64,000 nt of DNA, from NCBI GenBank assembly GCA_026874595.1, contig CM049312.1, forward strand, positions 55,991,429 through 56,055,428, read 5' to 3'. Both the position numbers and the translations under genes were made by a program. Numbering within the stretch: the first letter of the stretch is position 1; each line of letters begins with the position of its first letter. Shown here one piece after another: positions 1-63,100 of the stretch. This stretch comes from Sipunculus nudus (lineage: Eukaryota; Annelida; Sipuncula; Golfingiida; Sipunculidae). The notes under the pieces are model-generated. The model saw only the letters and a list, made by a program, of their open reading frames with translations, ran no database searches and was not told the origin of the DNA.

Positions 1-51556
<51,556 letters not shown>

Positions 51557-52139
51557 CTACAAAAGATTACAGACATTACACAGATTAAAAATTAACAGAT
51601 CCAATACCAGTAAGGACCTGAGGTCCTTATTATTGTATACAACTCTGGCTCTCTGCAGGAAAAAAATTGCCCTATTTTTCAATGGTCAAATCCATTAAAA
51701 AAACATTATGGCAATCTAGATTACATCCAAAATTAAATGGAATTAGTGTTACTATAACAATCAATAAAATGTCATCAAACCTGTTCATAATTTTTTGAGT
51801 TAAGTAAAAGGTTAAAAAAAGGTGGGGGTTTTTAGTCTGATATCACCCACAATGTCAGTCTCATCCAACTTCACACTTTGCCTTCCTGGTCATTTGGGCC
51901 TGTTCATTCTTGTAGCGGTTCTCAGCTTTTTTTTATTTTTTTCTTCTTCTTTTCCATTTCAGGGGGTAGTCTCAGAGAGTGAAGCTGTTCTCTTTTATTT
52001 TAGTTCTCAGCTCCCTGGAGAGCATACAACCCAATTTGCAAGCAGCCATATCAGGTGCTAGTCGGTTATTCCATCTACATTGCCCTTCCCCATGACCAGT
52101 ACCTATTCACTCCTGGACAGAGAGAGCATGCACACTTGT
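51557..52139. other. Sequence upstream of exon a
   Basis: Intron or 5' region between exon a and the mobile DNA at 52140. A pyrimidine-rich tract lies at 51930-51960. The part after 51830 may belong to the body of the SINE whose head is at 52140-52239. No start-codon exon was found. Confidence 0.4.
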
Positions 52140-52239
52140 GGTTAAGACTTTATCTAGGAGTCATAGTGCAGACGGTGGTCAGAACAGGATGCGATCTCAC
52201 AAGCTTGTGGTCACAAGTCCTGTGCCCTGACCATTACTA
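52140..52239 (-). mobile_element. Head of a tRNA-derived SINE, abutting the LTR
   Basis: On the minus strand TAGTAATGGTCAGGGCACAG (A-box region), GACTTGTGACC, and a B-box-like GAGATCGCATCC occur with tRNA-like spacing. The 5' end of this head is directly at the edge of the LTR element, so the LTR probably inserted at or near the SINE start. The extent of the body to the left (perhaps to about 51830) is uncertain. Confidence 0.6.
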
Positions 52240-53051
52240 TGTTACAGAGTACGCACTCATACACCCAGGTCTCGGCGTACACTTGACGTCCAGCCGTTAT
52301 CAATTAGCTCTGGTCCCTGTCGCCCCGGCCTGTTGCGTAAGCGGCCAGGCGATGCCACCAGCCCAGCGCCTGCGCGCTGACACTGATGGCTCCCGACGGC
52401 AATGCTCAATATCCCATATGGATATATATAGAGTGTTTTCTGTCGAAGTATATTTCTTTATTTGCAAGCAGGTCCTAATTTATATTTCTTAGAATAATAT
52501 AGTATCAGGTAGGCCTCTTTGTTCTCTGTAAGTACATATATGGCATGATACCTTACCTTATTTAAATGTCCAATCATTAATCATTTTCCAATTGATAAAT
52601 TAAAATCCACAAAGTATAATCTAAGTTTATTCCTCGTTACTATTAAACCCTAGTTCGTGATTACGTCACAATTAGTATCACTGATTAAGTGTTTCTTGAG
52701 TAATCTGGGAAGGTAATATTTATTGTTGAAATTGTAATAGTCTTTGCTTAATATGCATTTTAAGAGCCGACAGGAAACACACATTTACTCTGTAGTGGGC
52801 AGATAACGATACCAGCACCAGCCTAGTAGCCCTTGTTTCGTTCATGTCCTCACTCGGGCCTCTGGATAGTATAAGTATTGAGGGAGGGCACCTGGTAGTC
52901 AGTCTCCAGTAGCCTGCTGTTTCAATATATTTTAGTGTATGTGCATGGTGCAAACCTGTACGACTGTGATATATATTGATTAAACATCGTCTTAACGTCT
53001 GCCTTGAGTTCGAGTTTGACGAGAGAACCTGCGAGTCGGCAACCCCTGACA
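52240..53051 (+). repeat. 5' LTR
   Basis: 812 bp, starting TGTTACAG and ending CCTGACA. It has a TATATATAG motif at about 52424 that may be the promoter. It matches the 3' LTR with about six substitutions seen by eye and no length change. Confidence 0.95.
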
Positions 53052-53054
53052 AAT

Positions 53055-53072
53055 TGGTGTCAGAAGTGGGAT
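53055..53072 (+). promoter_or_regulatory. Primer binding site, tRNA-Leu type
   Basis: TGGTGTCAGAAGTGGGAT lies three bases after the 5' LTR. It is complementary to the 3' end of the animal tRNA-Leu acceptor/T-arm (…ATCCCACTTCTGACA plus CCA), which would prime minus-strand synthesis. Confidence 0.85.
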
Positions 53073-53099
53073 TTAGGAAGTTCGCCACTTCACGGACCA

Positions 53100-53908
53100 A
53101 TGCCACTGACGCGAAGCGAGTCAAGTCAAATGGCTCAGGTTGGTGGACTCGTCACTCCAGCGCGGTTCCATGGAGAACCACAAGAAGATATTGACTCCTG
53201 GCTTAAGTCATTCGAGCGGATAGCTAAAGCCAACACCTTGGATGAGTCCCGGAAACTGGATGTACTGCCAGCATTCTTCGAGGTCGTGCAGCCGATGCCT
53301 ATGAGGACTTAACGGACACTATCAAGCAGAACTACAGTGAACTATGCGCTGCCTTACGCAACAGGTTTATGCCGGAGGAGCTGCAAAGACTACACTATGC
53401 GGAATTGTTTCAGAGGAAACAGCTGCCAGGTGAGTCGGTGGACGATTTCAGTCAAGCCATTCTGTCCCTCGCTCGTCGTGCACACGCAGGAATGCACAAG
53501 GACGTGCAAGATAAACTTACACGCGAACATTTCCTGCAAGGACTGCGCCCGGAATTACGTAGGTACGTGATGTTAGCGGACCCAATGTCTTTCGAACAAG
53601 CATTCCGCGTGGCTAAAAGAGAAGAGTGTCACAAACAACTGGTAAGCGGACCCATCCCTTGCAACAGTGTACAGGGCGAGGCTGCAGCTGCGGGTAGTAT
53701 CCACACGTTGTTTAACTCACTAACCGAAAAGTTAGACCAACTGGCCCGTAAAATCGACCAAAAACCACCAGAGAGATATAACCGTGCACCTTGGCCTGCT
53801 GCTGATAACTTCAGGCAAGCACCTGAGCGCCGCACATATGGGCGTAATCTAAGGACTACAGATGGACAGCCCATCTGCAACTGGTGCAGACGCGTAGGGC
53901 ACATGTGA
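53100..53908 (+). pseudogene. Broken gag
   Basis: A retrotransposon Gag begins around 53100 (or Met at 53133). Early part: FHGEPQEDIDSWLKSFERIA, a typical Gag-domain start. The frame shifts near 53278, a one-base loss, and the correct frame continues from there to 53908 through RFMPEELQRL, FLQGLRPELR and a basic C-terminus. The CCHC zinc knuckle starts CNWCRRVGHM and is cut by a stop codon before its last cysteine. It is therefore inactive as written. The second part matches the family better than the first. Confidence 0.85.
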
Positions 53909-54121
53909 AGAAAAACATGGCCGCAGTGACACTCCAAAAAACTAATTTACGCCTCTTCCACTGGAGGTGAAGGGGCCGCTACCGGAAATCCTCCAAATCG
54001 TCTTGCTTGTTTTCGTGATGATCGCTACGGATTTACCGAAAAAAGTACAACAGATCACGTTAGAGAAGAGCCCAACGCCTGTTTTACAACCGCAGAGAAA
54101 GTTACCTGTATACATTTCGGT
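53909..54121 (+). pseudogene. Degraded gag-pol junction
   Basis: 213 bases between the gag stop and the protease frame. No continuous reading frame; presumably the end of gag and the start of pol after mutation. Confidence 0.5.
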
Positions 54122-55030
54122 GTGAACGATCAATCAACAGCTGAATGTCAATCGCACTGTCAAGATGCCAGCGAAGAGCCAACCCCGGTAAGTCTGTCAA
54201 ATTCAGTAATAAACTCAAACCGTCTTCCTGCCGCGCATGTTGCTGTATGTTCACCGCCAGTAAGGTCGCATGGGGTCAGAGTCCCCGGAAAAGTGAATGG
54301 CGTGCCCGTTACTGTCCTTGTGGATACTGGTGCGGGAATAACTATAGTAAATCACACATTGCTTACCAAAATTGATGGCAACAGTACATTATCTCGTCTA
54401 CGAGAGCACGCGGTACTACTAACTGTCGGCCATTTAGCCTTCCACAAAACGTATACCAAGATACAAGAGCGATTCTACTGGAAAGGCATGTACGCCGACG
54501 TAGAGTTCTGGTGTAAGTCGTGCGTGGACTGTGCAACAAGAAAGACACCGAGCAATAGGAAACTGGCCCCATTGTTACCTATACCTGTGGCTGGCCCATG
54601 GGACCGTGTGGCGGTCGATGTTCTAGGACCCCTTCCACCTACTGATTCCGGCAACCGGTATATTATCGTCTTCAGTGACTATTTTACAAGATACCCTGAG
54701 GCACGTGCAGTTCGAGCAGCTGATGCCGTTACCACTGCGCGGGCATTCGTTGAAGAAATAGTTTGCCGGCACGGCGCACCGCGAACACTGCTCTCTGATC
54801 GCGGGCGGAACTTCCTGTCAAAAGTGCTATCCGAAATATGTACAATTATGAACACAAAAAAGATTAACAGGAGTGCCTATAGGCCGCAGACTGATGGGCT
54901 CGTGGAACGATTCAACGCCACGTTGGTGCAACAAATGTCAATGTATGTGAGCAGCCATCAACGAGACTGGGACCAGATCATCCCGTTGCGCTCGCCGCGT
55001 ACCGGTCTAGCTTACATGACACCACGCTAG
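54122..55030 (+). pseudogene. Pol fragment: protease joined to integrase, RT and RNase H missing
   Basis: Residues 61-78 hold the retropepsin site VPVTVLVDTGAGITIVN (DTG at 68-70). From about residue 86 the frame is already integrase: H104 and H108 (HLAFHKT), C134 and C137 (CVDC) form the HHCC zinc module, and the core has D166, D226 and E262 (DX35E, with YRPQTDGLVERFN). So about 85 residues of protease are fused in frame to integrase, and all of RT and RNase H is gone (junction about 54375-54390). A one-base loss near 54985 shifts the frame, and a false stop follows at 55028. Confidence 0.92.
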
Positions 55031-55062
55031 AAACACCGTTCTTCTTATGTCACGGACGTGAC

Positions 55063-55779
55063 ATGGTGCTACCGGTCGAAGCTACGTTGCAGACCCCGGC
55101 GGTCACATACACCTCCACAGACGAGTATCGGACTGAAATGATCACGCGGCTGCAGGAAGCATTTCATTTAGTCAAAGAGAACACTGAACTAGCACAACAG
55201 AAACTTAAACTACGATTCGATGAGTGTGCACAAGATACAGATTACCAAGTTGGGCATCGCGTTTGGCTATATACTCCTGTAAAACGTCCTGGGCTGTCGC
55301 CAAAACTCTCGCGTCCCTGGCATGGGCCCTACCGGATAATGGAGAAAACATCTCCCGTGAACTACCGTGTTGAAACATGTGATAACCGACGGAAGCAACA
55401 AATAGTGCATGTTAATAGGATAAAGCCTTACGTCGATCCGGATAATGCGCCGATCCGAACCCCGATCGATGACTTTGAAGACGGCACGGGAGTTGAAACG
55501 ATCGTAAATAGTAATGATGATGAAACCTCAGACACAGAAGCAGTCACCTTGACCCCAAATGACTCGCTCGCGACCGACCACAAAAAGCCCGAGCGCATCT
55601 TAGATAAGATGTGGACCCGGAACGCCGCGGGACGACTGGAACCGAAGTACCTCGTGCAGTGGCAAGGCCTCAGGCCGGAACACAACTCCTGGGAGTACAC
55701 AGACCTAGTGATTGGAGATAAGGACCTGATTCAGGACTTTGAAATGAAATATGGGAAGAAAAAGGACTCTTGTGTTTAA
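55063..55779 (+). pseudogene. Integrase C-terminus with chromodomain
   Basis: This is the continuation of integrase in the restored frame; coding in it can be read from about 55029. Residues 66-92 hold the GPY/F module (VWLYTPVK... WHGPYRI) and 177-231 a chromodomain (ERILDKM, KYLVQWQGL, NSWEYTDLV). Of the three aromatic cage positions known in HP1, Trp200 is present, but the first is not evident and the third is Leu, so it may not bind methylated histone H3 in the canonical way. The chromodomain normally guides integration to chromatin. The frame runs to a normal-looking end, KKKDSCV. Confidence 0.9.
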
Positions 55780-56375
55780 TTATATGTGCATATTAATTGC
55801 CAGTCTCATTGAGGAATTAAGGAATCTTAGCAATGTAAGGATACTATATAAGTGCTTATATATTTTAGGTTTCATGTGTTGAAGTGCAAATTCAGGAATT
55901 ATTATTAAGTTAACAAGTGGAGAGGAACACAGTGGAGGTTCGTTTTATTGCATTATAGGTGCTTGCAAGAGGTCTATAATGAGAAGTATAATTTAGATGG
56001 TCATCAAATAGAAAGCATAAGGATATATTTACATGTTGATATGAAGGAGATAGGTTTATCAATGTGCGCCTCTCATATTAATTTATTCGGCCGGTGTTCG
56101 TGCAAACGGAACCCACCGCTTGGTGGTCAGGTCATACTTAAGGAGTACATAGGTTAGCTAACTAGCAGGTGGATAAAGTACATTCAGATTCTATAAAGGA
56201 AATATACTGACCGAGTGAAGAACAGGCTAGTCTGTTTCATAGGTGCTCTTGGTAATTCAATTAGTATATCTAAGCTTCTGTTTATTTATCTAGTATTTTA
56301 AGCTTTTATTTATTTGATCTATTTTTTTTTAATTAATCAGTGTGCCGAGGACGCTCACACTTAGGGGGGTAGGTA
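55780..56375 (+). other. Non-coding 3' part of the LTR element
   Basis: 596 bases between the pol end and the 3' LTR. No env-like frame. A purine tract, TTAGGGGGGTAGG, lies directly before the 3' LTR (56361-56373) and is the likely polypurine tract for plus-strand priming. Confidence 0.7.
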
Positions 56376-57187
56376 TGTTACAGAATACGCACTCATACAC
56401 CCAGGTCTCGGCGTACACTTGACGTCCAGCCGTTATCAATTAGCTCTGGTCCCTGTCGCCCCGGCCTGTTGCGTAAGCGGCCAGGCGATGCCACCAGCCC
56501 AGCGCCTGCGCGCTGACACTGATGGCTCCCGACGGCAATGCTCAATATCCCATATGGATATATATAGAGTGTTTTCTGTCGAAGTATATTTCTTTATTTG
56601 CAAGCAGGTCCTATTTTATATTTCTTAGAATAATATAGTATCAGGTAGGCCTCTTTGTTCTCTATAAGTACATATATGGCATGATACCTTACCTTATTTA
56701 AATGTCCAATCATTAATCATTTTCCAATTGATAAATTAAAATCCACAAAGTATAATCTAAGTTTATTCCTCGTTACTATTTAACCCTAGTTCGTGATTAC
56801 GTCACAATTAGTATCACTGATTAAGTGTTTCTTGAGTAATCTGGGAAGGTAATATTTATTGTTGAAATTGTAATAGTCTTTGCTTAATATGCATTTTAAG
56901 AGCCGACAGGAAACACACATTTACTCTGTAGTGGGCAGATAACGATACCAGCACCAGCCTAGTAGCCCTTGTTTCGTTCATGTCCTCACTCGGGCCTCTG
57001 GATAGTATAAGTATTGAGGGAGGGCACCTGGTAGTCAGTCTCCAGTAGCCTGCTGTTTCAATATATTTTAGTGTATGTGCATGGTGCAAACCTGTACGAC
57101 TTTGATATATATTGATTAAACATTGTCTTAACGTCTGCCTTGAGTTCGAGTTTGACGAGAGAACCTGCGAGTCGGCAACCCCTGACA
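56376..57187 (+). repeat. 3' LTR
   Basis: 812 bp, TGTTACAG...CCTGACA, about 99% identical to the 5' LTR by eye. The base after it is followed by CGCCACCATG, unrelated to the sequence before the 5' LTR. Confidence 0.95.
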
Positions 57188-59823
57188 ACGCCACCATGCG
57201 CCAAAGACAAAGTACGTCAAAGACAACCCAACCAACCAAGATGAAACCGTTATACCTCCTCCTGGAGGTACAATAACATGGAAGAATCATGAAATTTAAC
57301 CTTAATCCTCCCTCAGCTCACTGAAGATTGTCAATAATAATTGAAAAATAAGTATGCAAATTCTCCTCTGCAGTGGAAAGAAGCAAATATGTTGTGATTG
57401 CTGTATTTGCAGTAGATGCAATATTTCATTGGAAACTAGAAAATGAACTGAAATTCAAGAATATGAAAGATGAAATCTGAATGTAACATAAAAGACAGGA
57501 TGATATGAATTTCTTATACTGTTATAGTAAAAAAAAATGTTTTAAATGGAGATATTGCATGTTGTTTTGGTGGTTTAAAATTAGGTGTTAAAAGCTGACA
57601 GTCTTGTGCTGTGAAGATGAAATGGGGGAGAAAAATAACTATAATTCTAAACCGGATATATATACTACATTTAGAATCCAATAACATAATATCCTGTTGA
57701 CTTATCACGAACAAGTAACTTCCTGTTAATCAACAAGTCTTGGATAGGTTATTAGTCATGCTTTCAGTAAGGATCTATATGCATTTGAGACCAAGTGCAG
57801 GTTTTGCGACTTACATATTAATCAGTGTTACTGTGAACATATAATACACAATCTGCAGTGCTGTGTATTGCCAATATCACCTAAAATTCACTTCTGCTTT
57901 CTGAGAATTGTTGGGTATATAATAAGCTACACAGAGGGGTTGATGAGGATCACGCTGCATCATTTTACAGGACGGCATGGTTATCATGCTTCTTAAATTG
58001 TGTGTGGGACCAAAAAATGTTCCATTTATAATGAATAATCATAGCCCCCCTACTGCTTTTTCTGAAAAGGCATGTAGAATTGATGCACATGCTTGAATAA
58101 GAATCTTTACATTTAGTAATATATGGATGAAAAAGTTCTTCTATTTACAATATCAACCAAGAAACATTGGCGCAAATAAGGAACTTTTGTCTGATGAAAA
58201 AGAGGTCATTAGCAGGAATGTATGAAATGATTGGTGTTTTACAAATGTTTCTAAAATCAGCTACTAAGAGCAAACTAGAATAGTACACTATTTGAGTACA
58301 TTCTCTCACAAAGGCAAAATATTGTCACTTAGGTTGCCCCTAAGTTTACCATGACCTGTACCAATATTTAATGGTGTTATTTGAGCTGGTCCAGTTTGGG
58401 TTGGATGAGTTTTGGTGGATGACTTCGAGTGGGATGACATTTCAAATTTCACAAGGGCGGGCATAACTCGATCAAAGAAGTATTTGAAAATGGCTGAAAT
58501 TACCATAAAATTACACAAATTGTCAACTTAAGTTTCATTTTATGGTAGCAAACCTATAATCATGTGCAGATTGGAGACCAATAATTTTGTTGTTGTTGAA
58601 TCCTGCTCACTGACAAGAACACCAGTAAACAGATGCAGGTGAAAACATAACCTCCATGGCTAAAGAAAATTATCTCTGGATACAAGATCTGATCAACGTG
58701 GTATTAACTGTAACTGGAGATGCTTGATTCACAATTAAATATGGCTTTAAGTGGGAGCCCTGTAGTTTAAAAAATCTCTAATTAAATGCTGCATTTGCAT
58801 GATCTGACACTGTCACGATATCCAGTGACCAAGATTACAGTTAATTATCAGCTTTGAGTGGGAGGTTTAAATTTGCAGCTCTATCAGTTGGACCTTGTAT
58901 GGCTGGACTGACATGATTAAGTGCGACAAAACTCACTGAGTTATTCATATCTCAGTTATATATAATGACTTTGTGTGGGAGGTACGTGTGCTAAATTAGC
59001 TGATGCTAATTAGGTGAACATAACAGATGCTGACTATTGGCATCAGGTATAAAAATACCAATGTGTAAATGCATGTGTTGAGCAACAAAATAGTGAAACG
59101 ATTCGGGACCATGCAATCTGTAAAAGAAAGAAAGAAAGGCCTTGGCCCTTTAAATATGATGAACAACTTAAAATATATTGAGATAACTTAATATACAGAT
59201 ATATCAAGGATGTACCATCTTAACCAAATACAAATGGTGTTAGTGATAATACCCTTTGCAGTGATGTGGTGTCATTATGTTTCTGATCCAAAGGCCGTAC
59301 TTATACATTGTAAGATTATTCTACCATTTGAGAAACAGGGACCTATTATTTGAATTCAAACATATCAACTTCACTTACAGCCAATATAAATATGCAAAAT
59401 AAAAATTATTACAACATGCATGTCATTTATCTATATTCATATATTTCTGTTAGGAGATGTAGTGATTATAGGGTAGCCGGTACCAATCTACTGCAGTATG
59501 GCAGGGGGCTAGTCTAGTCGATTGGCCAGTAGGTGAAGATTTCCAGTCTACACAGGCAGCTTGGTGAAGATCAATTTGAGAAACAGGAAGTTTCATCCTG
59601 GTGTAGCCATCTAGGTTCTATAAAACTTTTAGTTACAGTTGATCCGTATGTGATGTCACTGGCTCTCATCAAGAACCCCCCCCCCCCCAATACCCAATAT
59701 TCATGAAGCCTCGATTGTCACTCAGTCAGAAAGCTTTTGGGGAATATGTAGCTCCCCAGGGATTAAAGAATAGTCTAAGGAAGTCAGTAAAACCGAAGAG
59801 TTGACTATGTAATTTATTTGTTA
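57188..59823. other. Non-coding DNA right of the LTR element
   Basis: No exon was recognised. 58735-59000 has three spaced copies of a GCTTTNAGTGGGAG-like motif. Short low-complexity tracts: AAAG repeats at 59124-59140 and a C run at about 59675. Confidence 0.5.
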
Positions 59824-60110
59824 GGCCCAAAAAAAAATAAGGTATGGTTCTCAGGCACTTTTTTTCAGAAATCAGTGCGGGCGGGCGGTATTTTATTTTT
59901 GACCTTTTTTTTGAATGCTCTGATAAAATGTCATATGATCAATGAAAAATATGAAAATAACAAATTTTTTTGCTAAACAGGTAAAGGCACTACATAAATT
60001 GTATTATTTATCTACTTGAAAGATAAAAATCAAAATAAAAATTTTTGATGCGGGGGTTAAAAATTGATGCGGGCGGTGCCTGAGAACCACACCTTTTATT
60101 TTTTTTGGCC
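59824..60110. mobile_element. MITE copy 3, same family as 34082 and 41009, inverted
   Basis: It starts GGCCCAAAAAAAAATAAGGT, continues ATGGTTCTCAGGCAC, and ends GTGCCTGAGAACCACACC, T run, GGCC. The interior is in the opposite orientation to the other two copies (GATGCGGG at the right). It is flanked by TTA on both sides (59821-59823 and 60111-60113), a 3-bp duplication as made by PIF/Harbinger-like elements. Confidence 0.9.
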
Positions 60111-60113
60111 TTA

Positions 60114-63100
60114 CTATTAAATTTTACCTTAAGATAAAGAAATTTTAAGATTACAAAATACAGATAACTGGGTTCTTTTTATATGCATGGCTTTATGAAA
60201 TACTGCTTTGAAGTCTAGGACAAAACATTTACACATAAATCTACAGGCACTGAGATTAGCTTGTGATTTCTTTTGATGACAGGTAAAAGCACATATATGA
60301 TAAGATAAAAAATATGGCATTGAGCTGGTCTGTGCAAACTTGACAAGACCTTCAGCACTCAGCAGTTAAAAATATGCACTCATACATTAGATGTTACAAT
60401 GTAAATATTAAACAATGATCAGTGGACATTCTGAAGCTTCCTCCAGAAGACTAGAGAGTCCTCTACAGAAGACAAAATTAAGAATCATTTAAAACTTAAG
60501 TACTGGATGTACAGTATTACAGGAGTGACTACCGAGAAAAACAGCTTAAAGATCAAAGCTACCGTGCATAGACCTGATCAATGTGTTCTTCTCCCATACA
60601 GCAGGTGAACAATGCATATTTTACAGATTTTTTTATAGCTTGCAATAGATGGTCTGATATCCATTCCTGCATAAAGCCAGTATACCAAGACCTATCACTG
60701 ATAATGTTACAGGCTATATGTGTCTAGCATGAATATGTATAAAACCACCATGATACTTCACCCCAAATTGATAATATTCACAATGGCTGATCCCAGGTTT
60801 TGTTCATAAAATCACTTTCCTTCATTAACACAGAAATCTGATGCTCTATTATATGTTCACCTTTTCTATAGGCTTTGTTCATGATTAGTTATTATCAAAC
60901 TTCTGCACATTTTTTTACCTGGGATCAGAAACCTGATGAGGATGACTTTTATTATTGCTGGATCAGTGTCATATTCTGACCTATATCTTTTGTCAGACAT
61001 GGAGCAGTGCTGTATCAATTGTTACACCTGAGGCAGTGTCTGACCTATATCACATGTGGTACTCAAGTTTCATTCAGCCTAATATCTTATGTCATATATT
61101 TCACAATGGCAATTTACAGCAAAGGTTTGAGGGAACAAATGAACATTTCTTAATGCTAAACTGGCTATCTTCCAACAAGGACAAATACACTAGACTTACT
61201 ACTCTGGCAACAGGAAACAACTGAAAAGCTGTAGCAACATAATTTTTCAGGGCAGCTGTTCCCTTAAGACATAATTATCCTGCTGCCGGAATGAATACAT
61301 TCTGAACAAATAATTGAAATCTGCCAGACAGTTTATAGGTCCTATGAGAGTTTCTCAATTACAGTTACTGTATGCAATCATTCCTTAGCCTCATCTGTGT
61401 AGTTCATATGTACAACCTGTTTGGTTTTCAAAGTTATAAGCATAATACTTCGATTCCTGAGCAATTCATTTTTAACAGGTTTTGCAGTAATTTAGATTAA
61501 TTATTAGTTAATTGGCACAAATGCATGGACATATAGTATATATTAGCATCCTCTTGAAGCCTGTCATGTATGTTCCCCAGTATTTATGCCAGATAGTTTG
61601 AAAGTATGCTAAAATATTTGGAAGTAGGTATGTATACATATGTGCTATAATGTAGACAGCAGTGATGTTTGCTTTTTTTCCCATTTACAAGGGTGTAAAT
61701 GTAGGAAATTAAACTTCTAGACATAACAGGTTCCAGTTTGGAGGCATACAGAATTTAATGTTTATGAGTACTATATATTATTCATATATGAAATTGGCAC
61801 ACAGAAAGTCTCAACATTAACTTCTGAATGTATTTGCCAAGTCGGGCAAGAGATACACCCCAGAAGCAGCAGTTACGCTATGCTCAACTATTTGCTACAC
61901 TACCCACTGCATTAAACCGGGGTTGCCGGTCATGTTTGGCCATCAGGCGGTGCTGTCTCTGTGGAATTCCCCTAGTGCAGATATCACCAACACAATCAGA
62001 TGTTCTTCAAGGTACTGGACACTTTGCACTGCGGTGGAAAGCGCTTGGTAGCACAGACTTTTTCCCAGCCCCTGTTGGCCTATACACATGATGCAATCGC
62101 CAACTTTCAACACAGTCTCTATACCGACTTGCTGGTGTGGCCTGAAGCCAATCAGATATCTTCTACCAGTCCTGCTGATTTGTTTAAACGCAGAGCCAAT
62201 CAGATTTTACTTTATCCAGTGCAAACTGACTGGGTTTTGCCAAACCTGAAGAATCCTGCTATTTCTCAAAGGGTGTGAGTGGAAGGTTACCAGGAGGTCA
62301 TGCGCTGTGTTCAGAGCGTAGGCAAGGGACAACTAGCTTTTACTCGCCCTACAAGAATTTTTACTTGTCCCACAAAATAGGTTATCATGGCCACAACCAC
62401 AAAAAATTCAATCAACATGACTTTTTTATTAATTATATTTCTCTTTGACATTTGCATAGATTAAAACATGCCTGTGATTAAAGCCAGCGGTAATAACATA
62501 TGATTTCACTTCTACTGAAAAAGATAGTGGCCAACTTAAGATTGGTCAAGATTGAGGCCTTGTGTAAAGGTTTATGTTGCATCCCCTTGCCCAGCTGGGC
62601 AAGTAGGAACGCACTGTTGATTGCCCTACAACCATTTTTACTTGCCCCAGGCAAGCCATTAACCATTAATGTCAAGCCCTGTATACAGTACTATACATTT
62701 CTCTGATCCTTGCTCCAATTCTATGTAGAAGGCCCTAAATGTTGGCAATTAAACTCTATCCTTCAAAACATTAAGCTAATGGACCATTTCCATCAGGGTG
62801 TGGATTGGGCTGTGTAGAGTTAGGAACTTAAAATGCTGTCCTCAGCTGGGGAAAGAAGCAGAGGTCCAGCCCACAAATTAAATAGGAATCTGCACAAGAA
62901 GAGGAGTGGCCTGATGAGAAACAATATAAGGTGCCCCATGAGAGGTTAAAAAGGTACGGCAGCTTGATACCTGGAAACAAATTAAGATGTCACGAGGACA
63001 TTGCAACAATGGGAACCACCAGAAATGAGGGGGGTGAGAGATGAATAAAGATGGCAGAGAAAATGGATGACCTTAGCAAGGTCTGGCAACGTCTTTACAT

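Larger units (their letters stand above)
52240..57187 (+). mobile_element. Ty3/Gypsy LTR retrotransposon with chromodomain, RT/RNase H deleted
   Basis: Two 812-bp LTRs flank a 3.3-kb interior with a tRNA primer site, a broken gag, a protease fragment joined straight to integrase, and a chromodomain. Reverse transcriptase and RNase H are absent, so the element is non-autonomous. The 5-bp flanks (TACTA, ACGCC) do not match. It lies in the opposite orientation to the rabphilin gene, upstream of its first recognised exon. Orientation and class follow from the PBS and from the integrase domain order; a C-terminal chromodomain points to the chromovirus branch or a related one. Confidence 0.95.

Noticed and set aside
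55948-56157. Env-like or accessory frame in the LTR element
   Set aside because: 69 codons with no signal peptide, membrane segment or known motif.
61828-62278. Overlapping plus-strand frames as a gene
   Set aside because: No recognisable domain or splice structure; the stretch is more likely an old repeat or regulatory sequence.
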